Shown: positions 53,757 through 62,831, numbered from the stretch's first letter. The stretch: DNA of 64,000 nucleotides from JASSUD01 sp031963225 (GCA_031963225.1 JASSUD010000005.1:14056-78055), one strand, 5' to 3'. Numbers and translations are program-made. The notes: generated by a model not told the origin, from the letters alone.

Positions 53757-55464
53757 GGGGTCTCACCCCCCGCCAATACGCTTCTAACACCTGGGCATCG
53801 GTCGGTTTTGCCACCCCACGCTTTTTAAACTCTGCTCGAATAGCGCGATCAATATCTTTAGGAATATTTGCCGCCTTCATGCCCAGCATTTGCGCCGAAC
53901 CGCTCGATGTAAACCAACCACCACGAGATTGTGCTTGCCGTAAGAACAACCGATCGACAAAGCCTTCCATTTCAATATCGGTAAATTTATGGCCTTGCGC
54001 GTGTTGTGCCTGTAAAAGTTCATGCGTAATAAATCGGCGTATTGCGCCGACCCGGGCAGCCTCTGCATGGCCTGGTTTGGGATGCGACGCAATATGCATC
54101 TCGCCCAATAGCAGATCAATGCGATTATTCAGTCCAGGCATATTGATATTGCCTGGTGATGCGCTTGCGGTGCCACTGGTGAGCTGTGCGCGTTGCGTCG
54201 CAAAATGTTTAAAATCGGCCATCGACAGATGCTGTTTGGTCTGGAAAAATGCATCATCGCTCAGCGACATCAACACGGCGGGATCAGACAATTTCTGGTA
54301 CCACGCTGCATCGGTCGTCTCATCGCCTGCCGCTATTTTTTTAGCAAAAGTAAGCAGTCGGTCCATATGCTGGGGCGACACCGCTTCACGCAGCTCGATG
54401 GGCAAATCTACAAAGCGCCCTTGATTTTCCATGAGCCAGCGCATTGCTTGAGCCACACTGTGGTCTTCGTGTTGTTTAATGGCTTGTGCATGTAGGTGAT
54501 ATTGGCGAATGACTTCGTTTTCAGCCATCTGCAAACGCTCAGGGTGTGCGTCTCCAATACGGGTGTGTACCCGTGCCAACAGATCTTCTAAAGTGTATGG
54601 GGAAGAGACGCCCTCCTCTTGCGAGTTTTGTGAAGTGGTGCGCGCTTCATTTTCTGCCATCACTTGATGGACAATGTGTTTTGCCTGTAACGCATCGACC
54701 TGCCGATATACTAACTCCTGTGCTTTGAACCGATCTTCTGCGCGCATTCCCGACGCATAGCGCTTTAAATAAGCAGCGGCCTCATTCACGTCGTCATTCT
54801 GTAAAGCACTTTGCAGAGCCAGTATATGGGCATGACTAATCAACCCAGTAGTCTGCTCTTGCGCCCAAGACGTGGGTTTGCCAGTGAGCTGTGCCTGCGC
54901 ATATACCGCTTCTTCTATCGCCTGCATACTCTCGTTAGTGTGCTGAGCATCGGTATAAAACTGTGCCATTTCCTGTGTTTTATGGCTGATCGTGCTGTCG
55001 TGCACGGCCAAGCTGTAGACTTGCAATTGTTCCGCTTCGTGCCGTAGCAACTGCGCTTGTAGTGGTGCGCTTCGATGCGTCGCATACTGCATAAACAATC
55101 GGCGTTGGGTATCGTTACCTAGATCGCCTGCTATTTGCTCGATGCGCTCCTGACGCTTTTGCAAATACTCATCAGCCAAAGGGAGGCCACTTGGACGTTC
55201 AAGCGCTTGCAATCCGCGCTGCTGGAGAAAGCCGGTTTCTTTATCAAAAGTCAGCTGCGCATCTAGCGCATCCAACTGGTTTTTAGCATCCTGTGCCCTA
55301 ATCTGGTCTGCTTGCTGTTGCGCTTGTGCCTGAGCACTTCCGAGCTGCATCAACCCCTGGCCCACCATCTGCGCCGCATTCGGACTCGATGCCGTAGAAA
55401 GCGTAGGGTTAGGCAGAGGTTGCCGTGCAACATGCGGAGTATTGCTAAAGGGAACCGTGGGCAT
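53749..55464 (-). CDS. Phage internal virion protein (gp15-position)
   Basis: 571 residues, mostly helical, Gln/Ala-rich near the start (MVGQGLMQLGSAQAQAQQQA), then long helices with QEMAQFYTDAQHTNESM and ALQNDDVNEAAAYLKRYASG. This composition and its place between the gp14-like and giant proteins fit the second internal core protein of T7-like and BPP-1-like podoviruses. No enzyme motif seen. Function inferred from position and general resemblance. Confidence 0.65.
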   Translation of the reverse strand: MPTVPFSNTPHVARQPLPNPTLSTASSPNAAQMVGQGLMQLGSAQAQAQQQADQIRAQDAKNQLDALDAQLTFDKETGFLQQRGLQALERPSGLPLADEYLQKRQERIEQIAGDLGNDTQRRLFMQYATHRSAPLQAQLLRHEAEQLQVYSLAVHDSTISHKTQEMAQFYTDAQHTNESMQAIEEAVYAQAQLTGKPTSWAQEQTTGLISHAHILALQSALQNDDVNEAAAYLKRYASGMRAEDRFKAQELVYRQVDALQAKHIVHQVMAENEARTTSQNSQEEGVSSPYTLEDLLARVHTRIGDAHPERLQMAENEVIRQYHLHAQAIKQHEDHSVAQAMRWLMENQGRFVDLPIELREAVSPQHMDRLLTFAKKIAAGDETTDAAWYQKLSDPAVLMSLSDDAFFQTKQHLSMADFKHFATQRAQLTSGTASASPGNINMPGLNNRIDLLLGEMHIASHPKPGHAEAARVGAIRRFITHELLQAQHAQGHKFTDIEMEGFVDRLFLRQAQSRGGWFTSSGSAQMLGMKAANIPKDIDRAIRAEFKKRGVAKPTDAQVLEAYWRGVRPHE

Positions 55465-55619
55465 GGAGGATTACCTTATTCAGGTTAAATCTCAGCACAT
55501 TAGCCGGCTATGTGCCATATCATCTGGCTACTGCTTTGCATGTGGTGGTGATGCTAAAATCTACGCAACAGCACGCTGTTTTTGAATAAAATAAAAAAAC
55601 AAATACAAAGGAGAATGCT

Positions 55620-55769
55620 ATGGCATTACTCGAACCAACAGAGCTGGCAACTACGGCTGATCTAGATAAGCTTGAAGTACGCTTGACGAACGAGCTTTCT
55701 TCTATGAAATGGATGCTAGGCATGGTTGCAGCCGGTATGGTTGCACTGCTGATAAAGGCCTTTTTCTAA
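55620..55769 (+). CDS. Short DUF1640-like coiled-coil membrane peptide, truncated copy
   Basis: 49 residues: ELATTADLDKLEVRLTNELS, then MKWMLGMVAAGMVALLIKAFF as a C-terminal membrane helix. It matches the C-terminal part of the next gene (55803-56126) with the middle coiled coil missing, so it is a shortened tandem copy. AAGGAG six bases upstream makes translation likely. It is on the forward strand inside a reverse-strand phage late operon, the usual sign of a moron gene with its own promoter. Confidence 0.7.
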   Translation: MALLEPTELATTADLDKLEVRLTNELSSMKWMLGMVAAGMVALLIKAFF

Positions 55770-55802
55770 AAAATAGGAATGTACGCAAAGGAGAGCGCAC
55801 TC

Positions 55803-56126
55803 ATGGCACACGCAATACCTTTTAATACTCTTAAATATACCGAGACACTAATAGCGGCAGGCATACCAGAAAAGCAGGCCAAGGCCCAAACTGCAGCATT
55901 ACTCGAATCGTATGAAACGGCAGAGCTGGCAACCAAGGCTGATCTGCGCGAATACGAATCCGCTATTCGCAATGATCTGGAGAAGCTGGAAATAAAGCTG
56001 GATGCAAAATTTTCCAACTTGACGAGCGAGCTTTCTTCGGTGAAGAACGAACTTTCTTCTATGAAATGGGTGCTAGGCATGGTTGTGGCCGGTATAGTCA
56101 CGCTGTTGATAAAAACCTTTTTCTAA
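55803..56126 (+). CDS. DUF1640-like coiled-coil membrane protein (moron)
   Basis: 107 residues. The start (IPFNTLKYTETLIAAGIPEK, QAKAQTAALLES) is like the DUF1640 family (bacterial relatives of mitochondrial CCDC90). A coiled coil follows (ELATKADLREYESAIRNDLE onward) and a C-terminal membrane helix (VLGMVVAGIVTLLIKTFF). Related proteins are widespread in proteobacterial phages and genomes but have no firm role. I chose the ATG at 55803, preceded by AAAGGAGAG. The upstream neighbour is a truncated paralogue. Opposite in strand to the phage structural genes. Confidence 0.75.
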   Translation: MAHAIPFNTLKYTETLIAAGIPEKQAKAQTAALLESYETAELATKADLREYESAIRNDLEKLEIKLDAKFSNLTSELSSVKNELSSMKWVLGMVVAGIVTLLIKTFF

Positions 56127-56140
56127 ACTACGGCTCTATC

Positions 56141-56584
56141 TCACCGCCACCGCGAAGCTACCTGTCCCGCACTCCCCAACAAGGTCCCCAACGCTGCGCC
56201 AAAAGGGCTCATAGCCCGCGCGCGATTGCGATAATCGAGTGCTTGCGTGCGATAGCCCCACGCCTGTCGTGCTGCATTACTGCGAATCAACGTTATATCC
56301 CGCTGACCTAGATAGCCCGTATCCGTCAAAATATTGCCTGCAGACCCCTCTCCTATATCGATGCCATTTGCTGCCAACGCAGCACGCTGTGCTCCCTTGA
56401 GCTGTGCAGTCTGCAACTGATTCTGCTGCACATCAGCCTCACCACGCTCCAGCGCATCTTGCGCGGCATAATCTGCCAATGTCGCATTATTTTTTTGGGC
56501 AGCCTGTTGCCAGCGCGCCTGGCCGTATGCGCCTGCCGTAGACGCTCCAATCCCTGCCAAAATAAGCGCTTGTGGGCTACACAT
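56141..56584 (-). CDS. Phage virion core protein (gp14-like)
   Basis: 147 residues. LILAGIGASTAGAYGQARWQ is a Gly/Ala-rich helix, followed by KNNATLADYAAQDALERGEA, KGAQRAALAANGIDIGEGSA and a final GAALGTLLGSAGQV segment. This is the typical make-up of the short virion core protein ahead of the two large internal proteins in podoviruses. It overlaps the preceding gene by eight bases. Confidence 0.75.
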   Translation of the reverse strand: MCSPQALILAGIGASTAGAYGQARWQQAAQKNNATLADYAAQDALERGEADVQQNQLQTAQLKGAQRAALAANGIDIGEGSAGNILTDTGYLGQRDITLIRSNAARQAWGYRTQALDYRNRARAMSPFGAALGTLLGSAGQVASRWR

Positions 56585-57056
56585 TCGGTCCTCTTTCTAT
56601 AAAAAAATGGTAAAACGGCAGCTGCTGCACACCACATAGCATGGGCTGTGTTGAGACCGTAAAACCAAGATGGCGCAGCCACCGCATCGTGCTGCTCTGG
56701 CGTGCATCAATATAGTTGGTAAGCACGGGGTAGCGGGTAAGAATGGTTCCCAGATAGCGTTTGCACAGCCTAGTCAGCGTTTTAGAAAAATGACTCAACA
56801 ACGTAGTGCCCAGCAACCACGGCGAACCCGTATCAGAATCGGGCAAAATGGGGGCCACGCCGCCTAGAAGTAAAAGCTGCCCGTTGGCACAGGCAGCCCA
56901 CTTCATCGTAGATATAGCAACTGCTTGTTCCAAGATGGCCTGGATATCTGGGCCATGCAGCGCTATCAACTCACGCCGATCTGCCTCACGTAAGTGCGTC
57001 ACCAGCATTTCGATATCCGCTGGCTGCGGGCTGCGCACCGTAATCTCAGCCGCCAA
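56577..57056 (-). CDS. Phage gp13-like (DUF2833) protein
   Basis: 159 residues with an acetyltransferase-like layout (EITVRSPQPADIEMLVTHLR at the start, LLLLGGVAPI in the middle, RWLRHLGFTVSTQP near the end). In T7-like phages gp13-family proteins lie between the nozzle and core genes and are needed for virion assembly, without known catalysis. Overlaps both neighbours slightly (8 and 11 bases), a tightly packed operon. Confidence 0.7.
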   Translation of the reverse strand: MAAEITVRSPQPADIEMLVTHLREADRRELIALHGPDIQAILEQAVAISTMKWAACANGQLLLLGGVAPILPDSDTGSPWLLGTTLLSHFSKTLTRLCKRYLGTILTRYPVLTNYIDARQSSTMRWLRHLGFTVSTQPMLCGVQQLPFYHFFIERGPNV

Positions 57057-59337
57057 AACCCACCTCCAGCGTCATAGATAAAATAGTCAATGGCAGCGGG
57101 TCACACTGGCGTACACACACTGCACCATCACGCCCCCAAGCAGGAGGAAGCACCACCGGCAACTCGGCGCTTTTGAACGCAGGTGGAGTACCATAAGGCT
57201 CCGTGGTACGCTGCTTGATCTCGGTAAGCCGCTCAAAAGTAGGGCCTGCAAAAATCCCCGAAGATTCGTGCACACGCAATGTAATGCGCGCAATATTTTT
57301 CGCGCATCCTTGCCCGAGTGCTTCCGTCTGTAGCGTAAGCGGCAGCGTTTTGAGATCGGCAGTAATGGGCAAGCCCACATGGGCTAATCGCACTGGACGA
57401 TCGAGCGTGATAGCACCGCTTTTCACTGTTTGCGGGGGCATCACCGCGCCCTCTCCCAAAATATTGACGGTGTGACCTTCTAGATGATGCAAGCCTTGCA
57501 GCGTAGAGGTAGCTTCGCCTCGGTACGTAATGCCACTATCCACAAAAAAGGACTCTGCAGGAGAGGTAAAAAACCGGCTATGTAAGCGCTCTACATAGCG
57601 CACTTTTCGCCCTTCCACTTCGCGCTGTACGATCACATATAGTGCATCTTCATTTTCTTCAGCTACCGAAGTACAAGATTCAAAAGCTCCTAGTGTGTCG
57701 TGTTTATGCCACGCCCCCACTTCTTGTTCAGGGACATAGGTGAGCCCAAGTAAACGACCACTAGAGCTTATCGCCCAGACCATCTGGTAGGGTGCGCGCG
57801 TATAACAGAGATCTTCTATCGTGTAGCGATCAAATAAGTGCGTCGCCAGCAGCGAGGCATCTTGACTCACAAAACCATTGGCTTGCCACTGGTACCCCAT
57901 CTCTCGCACGCGCCCGCCTCGGGCTTGCACATATAAAATACTGTTACCAATGACTAATGGAGTGACGCGTGAAGCACCGACATACCCTTGTGGGCGTACC
58001 GAAATAGATCGGGGGGTGATCGCATCCGAATTCAGCGAGGTTACCTGCCACTCAGCACTGGATGTCAGCAACACGAGACTAGCCAGCGGCACAATATGCG
58101 CAATGGTGTTGACTTCACGTGCAGCAATGCGAAAAGTAATCGCATCGTCATCGCGGGTTGGAATCGAATAGGAAAAGTTACTTTGCGTTGCAGAAGCGCT
58201 CATCCACATGCTTTGTGGCTGGTTGATCGTGCTGGCAAAACAGCGGCGCTGCTCAAAATAGCTAACTGCCCGCGGATAGTTGCCCGCTCCTTCAAAGGGT
58301 GTGCTGCCCTGTGGAGGGGTACGGCTTATATCGGGCATAATATTATTATCAATAAAAGTAGGTTCGGCTGTTTGTCCAATAAAGCCGTAGAGGCCATTAT
58401 CAAATCGGTAAATACTGTAGCGCGCACTGCCTTTTACAGCTGTCCATGTGAGGCGGTTTTTGGCATTTTGTTGCGTAAGATTGTTTTTTATCTCCGCACT
58501 TTCTGAAGGCAAAGACTCTTCTTGCGTATGCTTTGCCAGCGCCGTTACGACATACCGATACTTCTCGTCTCCCCTACCTAAAACAGCCTGCACCTGCAGA
58601 TCCTTGGGAGCAGGCAGCGTAGGTGCAAACGCAATCGTGTGCAGCTCCCACTGCGTGGCGCCTAAGCGACGTAACTCGGCAGGCGGATAATTATGGTGCA
58701 CCAGCGTTAATACATCGGCTGATTGCACATACCGCACATCAAAAATATCTTTTTCTTGCCACGGCGTAGTCACTTCCACCACTCGTGCAGCCAGTCCTCC
58801 CCAGCCATAGGGCGTATCCTGACGGGTATCCAAAGACCGATCGGCTAGATCGAACAACACACAGGTATCCGGATTATGCGCTGCTGCCACTTTGACCCAT
58901 CGGCCATTAAGAGACGTCATCCCATTCAAATTAGAGAGATAGAGCCAGTCTCCTGGCATAAACCCGTGATTGGCCAGCGTCATCACGGCAGGGTGTGCCC
59001 GTGTAATCCCGCCTATTCGCTTACCTGCTTCAAGCAGCGTCCCGCTCATCGTATGAAAACGGGCATAGCGATGTCCTAATTCAATGGCAAAGGTCTGTTC
59101 ATTGTTATAACTAAAAGGAATAAGGCGGGTGCGGCGCGCGCTGTGTTTAACTTCGAGCACATATTCAAAGCCCGGGCGATTGGCTACCGGTCCATGCGGC
59201 AGCACCATAAAGTTGCGACATGTTGCCAAGCCCGTCATATATTTGACATGGTCCACCCGCCCCCCAAGCTCAGGCGTCACTTCACCACCCGCAAAGGAGC
59301 GCAGTAACTGGCGCATACTCATCGCTGCGCCATCCAT
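57046..59337 (-). CDS. Phage tail tubular protein B / nozzle (gp12-like)
   Basis: 763 residues, beta-rich. The N-terminal segment (RSFAGGEVTPELGGRVDHVK, YMTGLATCRNFMVLPHGPVA, NRPGFEYV) is a widely shared signature of podovirus tail-tube/stabilisation proteins. It should form the tube below the adaptor ring. The first ATG (59337) overlaps the end of the gp11-like gene; ATG codons at 59322 and 59316 are also possible. Confidence 0.8.
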   Translation of the reverse strand: MDGAAMSMRQLLRSFAGGEVTPELGGRVDHVKYMTGLATCRNFMVLPHGPVANRPGFEYVLEVKHSARRTRLIPFSYNNEQTFAIELGHRYARFHTMSGTLLEAGKRIGGITRAHPAVMTLANHGFMPGDWLYLSNLNGMTSLNGRWVKVAAAHNPDTCVLFDLADRSLDTRQDTPYGWGGLAARVVEVTTPWQEKDIFDVRYVQSADVLTLVHHNYPPAELRRLGATQWELHTIAFAPTLPAPKDLQVQAVLGRGDEKYRYVVTALAKHTQEESLPSESAEIKNNLTQQNAKNRLTWTAVKGSARYSIYRFDNGLYGFIGQTAEPTFIDNNIMPDISRTPPQGSTPFEGAGNYPRAVSYFEQRRCFASTINQPQSMWMSASATQSNFSYSIPTRDDDAITFRIAAREVNTIAHIVPLASLVLLTSSAEWQVTSLNSDAITPRSISVRPQGYVGASRVTPLVIGNSILYVQARGGRVREMGYQWQANGFVSQDASLLATHLFDRYTIEDLCYTRAPYQMVWAISSSGRLLGLTYVPEQEVGAWHKHDTLGAFESCTSVAEENEDALYVIVQREVEGRKVRYVERLHSRFFTSPAESFFVDSGITYRGEATSTLQGLHHLEGHTVNILGEGAVMPPQTVKSGAITLDRPVRLAHVGLPITADLKTLPLTLQTEALGQGCAKNIARITLRVHESSGIFAGPTFERLTEIKQRTTEPYGTPPAFKSAELPVVLPPAWGRDGAVCVRQCDPLPLTILSMTLEVGFGG

Positions 59338-59912
59338 GACACGGTATGATGTGGCGACACCCGATGCTGGCGAGCATCTGAAATCGTAGCCTCTCGGTAG
59401 GCGACTTGGAACATTTGATAGCTCGCTTGCACTGCCCGCACGCCTTCGTTACCGCGCATCAGGGGGCCAGCAAGAAAGGAAGCCAGCAACCAAGAGAGCG
59501 CATGGACAAAAAGAGGAGGAAAACGCGTTGTATCAGTGACACGCATCACGGCGTGGAGTAGCGCATTGGGGACATCACTCAAGAGCAGTGTATTACCTAG
59601 ATGGTCTGCCTCTACAGTAAATGCCTGCGTACTCTCTTCTTCGGTACCCACCGATAAAAAGCGAATCACATTCGCCGGAGCGCGATAGGCATAGCGCCAT
59701 CGGCCAGGCACGGGCTCTACATTCGGTAAAAAAAGCCGCTGCACCGCAAATCCCCAGGGATGCATTTCCAGCAACGCATCCCGCGCCACCGGATAAAACC
59801 GTGCGCAGTGCTCGGCCTGTGCGCTACCCTCTGGTGGGCTAATCGACGATACGCTGGCTTCATCCCCTAGATGTGCCAGCGCTAAATTGCAGATATCCGC
59901 TTCAGCAGCCAT
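59319..59912 (-). CDS. Phage tail tubular protein A / adaptor (gp11-like)
   Basis: 197 residues. The opening EADICNLALAHLGDEASVSS and the ARDALLEMHPWGFAV and RWRYAYRAPANVIRFLSV segments are hallmarks of the gp11-type head-tail adaptor found in T7-like and many prophage podoviruses. It connects portal and nozzle. The portal itself is not in the window. It precedes the nozzle gene and overlaps its first codons. Confidence 0.85.
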   Translation of the reverse strand: MAAEADICNLALAHLGDEASVSSISPPEGSAQAEHCARFYPVARDALLEMHPWGFAVQRLFLPNVEPVPGRWRYAYRAPANVIRFLSVGTEEESTQAFTVEADHLGNTLLLSDVPNALLHAVMRVTDTTRFPPLFVHALSWLLASFLAGPLMRGNEGVRAVQASYQMFQVAYREATISDARQHRVSPHHTVSWMAQR

Positions 59913-59918
59913 CTGGAT

Positions 59919-60356
59919 TTATTCCACAGTAAAGCCTGAGGGGTAATACACTGGCGCATCTTGCACATCGAGCACCATATACGCGCTAAATTGCCCTACA
60001 CTCAAGAGACCTTTCTCAATTTCATAATACAGGCGCAAATACCGGCGAGCGGCCCCGCGCTGCAACCGTAGAAACAGCGTTTTGCCAGTATGTAGCGTGG
60101 CGAAGGGTATCCTGCCGGTTCGATCCAGCGTTATAAGGTTTTGCGTAAATTCCGCATCGTCTGCCGCTTGCACCTTCAAACACACCGTCGTAGTCTCTTC
60201 ATAGGAAACAGGAGCCTGTATTATTGTCAGGCCAATATGTAGATTTTCTCCCATCCCGATGTCGCGCACGTCTTGCCAATCCACAATATTGTCAGAAGGG
60301 ACAGAAAACGTAATTTCCTGCGCTTCACTGAAAACGAGCAACTGGTCCAGAATCAT
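59919..60356 (-). CDS. Bbp16-like capsid cement protein
   Basis: 145 residues, beta-rich. MILDQLLVFSEAQEITFSVP, IVDWQDVRDIGMGENL and RYLRLYYEIEKG followed by FSAYMVLDVQD match the Bbp16 capsid cement family of Bordetella phage BPP-1. Such proteins sit as trimers or dimers on the capsid and stabilise it. I start at the ATG at 60356 rather than the farther one at 60467, because the extra residues are basic, unlike the family, and would lie within the capsid gene end. Confidence 0.85.
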   Translation of the reverse strand: MILDQLLVFSEAQEITFSVPSDNIVDWQDVRDIGMGENLHIGLTIIQAPVSYEETTTVCLKVQAADDAEFTQNLITLDRTGRIPFATLHTGKTLFLRLQRGAARRYLRLYYEIEKGLLSVGQFSAYMVLDVQDAPVYYPSGFTVE

Positions 60357-60381
60357 GGTCTTCTCCTCTTCTGCCCATAGG

Positions 60382-61488
60382 TCATGCTCGTGCCTCTTCG
60401 GGTTTTTCTGGTGGTGGGCCAGGATTATCGTCCACAGGCGGTCTTTTTTTGCCTGGGTGTTTTTCATGGGGGGGTTCCGCTGGGCTGTTCTCTTGCACGC
60501 GGGCTTCCGTATTATGTAGCTGGTCTACCCGACGCAATGGAACTCCATCAAATGCGGTCCAGCTCATCGGCGTACCAAACTGGTTGAGCCCTTTCTCAAT
60601 GGTGACTGCATAGTTAGATTTATTCAGCGCCTGCAAGCGCAGCATCGAATACACCGTACGGTTTAGATAAAACGCTGCACGCCCCATGCCCCAGTTCGGA
60701 ATACGATCCTGTGCACGCGAGAGCAATGCCACTAAATCAGGCGCATCTTTTCCGCCCTCGATCAGTTTGCCCACATCAATATTCGCAATACGCACCACAT
60801 ATCGCCAGTCCTTCACTACCAGCCCATTTTTCCATTGATAATGGGTACGGTATGCCTCAAAGCGCGAACCATCTGGCAGCATCAGCGTATGTACCCCTTT
60901 ATCTTCATGGTGTAAGCCAGCTTTGGATCCTTTTGGGAACGTGCAAAACACGGTATTGTCTCCCCACACCACTAACCAGATGGATGTGTTGCGCTCACCG
61001 TTGCCGCCGCCATCGATAATATTCTGCCCATTTTGTGCCTCCGACAACGTACTGTAGCGTGGGGCCAAGCCCAAATACTGTTTAGAATCCTCCCCATAAA
61101 ACAGCGTGCGCGTTTGCGTCTGATTCATCGCTTCTAAAAACGCCCGATCTTCTGATAGACGAAACTGCGCGGTATTGCCATTAAGCTCGGCCAGATCCTT
61201 ATCTGTTTCGCTATACGCCTCCAGCATACCGATCGCTTCATCCACCTGCGCCGTCGTAGATTTGCTGGGTGGCACGCCCTGATTCAGTGCACGCCAGTAG
61301 ACCACTGGTAAGCCCGTGCGAATAACCACACGATGACCGGTGGGTTGATTTGCCTCGACAAATACCGCATCGTCTAGAATTTCATTGGACTGAGAGAGCA
61401 ATTCTGCAATGATGGGAACGCGCCCATCTGGATCCACGCGTTTAGCCCAGTCTGCTAGCGTCAAATTGTGCGTAGAAAGCGCGGCCAT
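60382..61488 (-). CDS. Phage major capsid protein (BPP-1-like) with Pro-rich tail
   Basis: 368 residues. TLADWAKRVDPDGRVPIIAE, LNGNTAQFRLSEDRAFLEAM, LFYGED and GRAAFYLNRTVYSMLRLQAL resemble the HK97-fold capsid proteins of BPP-1-like podoviruses. The last 40 or so residues (from about 330) form a Pro/Lys/Glu-rich, surely disordered tail (EKHPGKKRPPVDDNPGPPPE) after the usual fold end. Gene order scaffold, capsid, cement agrees. The tail could be exposed on the head surface or be a product of drift in a dead phage. Confidence 0.85.
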   Translation of the reverse strand: MAALSTHNLTLADWAKRVDPDGRVPIIAELLSQSNEILDDAVFVEANQPTGHRVVIRTGLPVVYWRALNQGVPPSKSTTAQVDEAIGMLEAYSETDKDLAELNGNTAQFRLSEDRAFLEAMNQTQTRTLFYGEDSKQYLGLAPRYSTLSEAQNGQNIIDGGGNGERNTSIWLVVWGDNTVFCTFPKGSKAGLHHEDKGVHTLMLPDGSRFEAYRTHYQWKNGLVVKDWRYVVRIANIDVGKLIEGGKDAPDLVALLSRAQDRIPNWGMGRAAFYLNRTVYSMLRLQALNKSNYAVTIEKGLNQFGTPMSWTAFDGVPLRRVDQLHNTEARVQENSPAEPPHEKHPGKKRPPVDDNPGPPPEKPEEARA

Positions 61489-61497
61489 ACAGGTTCC

Positions 61498-62106
61498 TTA
61501 CACTTTTGATTGATTAGGATAGAGCTGCTCTGCGGCATCACGGGCTGCATTAGGATGTGCTGCACCACTAACAAAATGGTCCTCGCTAATTGCTTTGCCG
61601 GCTCGATAAAAAGTACGAATCATCTCGGGGTGGTTGCCGAGCCCGCTTTGTTCGAGCAACTGCATTAATTTAGGGGTACCAAAGGTATCGAGGGCTTTTT
61701 TGGCGATACCGAGGTTTTCTGGTAAATGCGCGCCCCCAAATTCTGGATCCCCTTGGGCTTCCTCTACCCACTGGCTCTGTGTGCGTTGTAGGGTCTCGTT
61801 TTGCTGGTTTGTCCACTTTTGCAGCATCTGGGTACCCAGATCCGCCACTTTCTGCGCTTGTTCCTGCGTCAGGCCATATTCCTTTGCAAGGCTTTTTAAT
61901 TCTGTTACGTCTTGCGCATCCGGGCTCACCCCCTCCGGCATCTGGAAATCTTCATACTGCACCGGAGCGGCATTGGATAACTTAGCATCCGCAGTATCTC
62001 CCCCAGCAGAAGCCGCGTTATCATCGGCAAGCGGTGCTTCATGCGGCGCACTCCCCTGCTCTTCTTCGGGCGGCGGCACCTCAGCTATCAATGTGTTGTC
62101 GGTCAT
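61498..62106 (-). CDS. Phage capsid scaffolding protein
   Basis: 202 residues, acidic and helical, with no hydrophobic core: PPPEEEQGSAPHEAPLADDN at the start, ELKSLAKEYGLTQEQAQKVA in the middle, AARDAAEQLYPNQ at the end. The position just upstream of the capsid gene and the composition are those of podovirus scaffolding proteins, which shape the procapsid and then leave. It overlaps the Bbp19-like gene by 26 bases. Confidence 0.75.
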   Translation of the reverse strand: MTDNTLIAEVPPPEEEQGSAPHEAPLADDNAASAGGDTADAKLSNAAPVQYEDFQMPEGVSPDAQDVTELKSLAKEYGLTQEQAQKVADLGTQMLQKWTNQQNETLQRTQSQWVEEAQGDPEFGGAHLPENLGIAKKALDTFGTPKLMQLLEQSGLGNHPEMIRTFYRAGKAISEDHFVSGAAHPNAARDAAEQLYPNQSKV

Positions 62107-62395
62107 CGTTATAGTTTTCCTCCCACAAAGCCGCGGTATAGGCAGGGCAGTATTCCTGCAAGCGAGATAACACCCTCAATCCCACATTACGCTGCCCCTC
62201 CCGAAAATACGTATCGTGGTCCCCCGTATAAGAAAGACGAAACAATCCACAGCTTTCGAGCAAACGCCATACACAACGACGGCCTTTTGGACTCGCCATC
62301 AGCCACCGTATATCCTCTGCCTCACGCTGCACGCGCGGTTGTAAATTCCTATCAGGCGTGGATTCAAGATCAAAAGGATCGCATTCCTTGTTCAT
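62081..62395 (-). CDS. Bbp19-like phage protein
   Basis: 104 residues. EDIRWLMASPKGRRCVWRLL, GLFRLSYTGDHDTYFREGQR and NVGLRVLSRL match the Bbp19 family, small proteins next to portal and scaffold genes in BPP-1-like phages; their role is not known. It is the most upstream gene of the phage late operon kept here. The portal and terminase genes expected before it (to the right) are missing. Confidence 0.8.
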   Translation of the reverse strand: MNKECDPFDLESTPDRNLQPRVQREAEDIRWLMASPKGRRCVWRLLESCGLFRLSYTGDHDTYFREGQRNVGLRVLSRLQEYCPAYTAALWEENYNDDRQHIDS

Positions 62396-62831
62396 AGAGG
62401 CACGATACAGGAGCAGAATGGAGACATCCGTACCACATTTTTGGTACTAAAAATGCTCAAAATGGCCTAAAAAAACCATGAAAAAAGATGTCACTCCATC
62501 GAATGGGGATTCAGATAGCTGCGTATCAAAGCAAAATAAAACTCCAACCCCAGCATCGGTAATAAAAATTGGCATTCCAAATGCAAAACGGCGTACTACA
62601 TTCTGTAATGTAGTACGCCGTTTTTATTTAACTGCCTCTGCGTGGATTAAAAAATTATAAAAACACTCTAATCAACGAGAACACCATATCACTGCGTTTT
62701 AAATATTTCTGAGCGTGCTTTCGATAATAAAAAGCCAAACACTTGAATTTTTTTAGAATTGGCTTAGCTAATATGATTTGTTTTTTACCCACTAAAAATT
62801 TACTATTTTGTTTATAATATATTCATTAAAT
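62396..62831. terminator. Intergenic stretch with a perfect 18-bp stem-loop
   Basis: AAAACGGCGTACTACATT (62585-62602) is perfectly complementary to 62607-62624 with a four-base loop (CTGT). It has T runs on its right side and A runs on its left, so it would terminate in both directions. It separates the phage remnant from the two unknown genes on its right. A 60-codon forward frame (62478-62660) only spans the hairpin and is not called. The rest is AT-rich and holds the 3' end of the next reverse-strand gene. Confidence 0.75.

Noticed and set aside
62478..62660. 60-codon forward frame
   Set aside because: It reads straight through the perfect hairpin at 62585-62624 and has no domain; the hairpin explains the sequence better.
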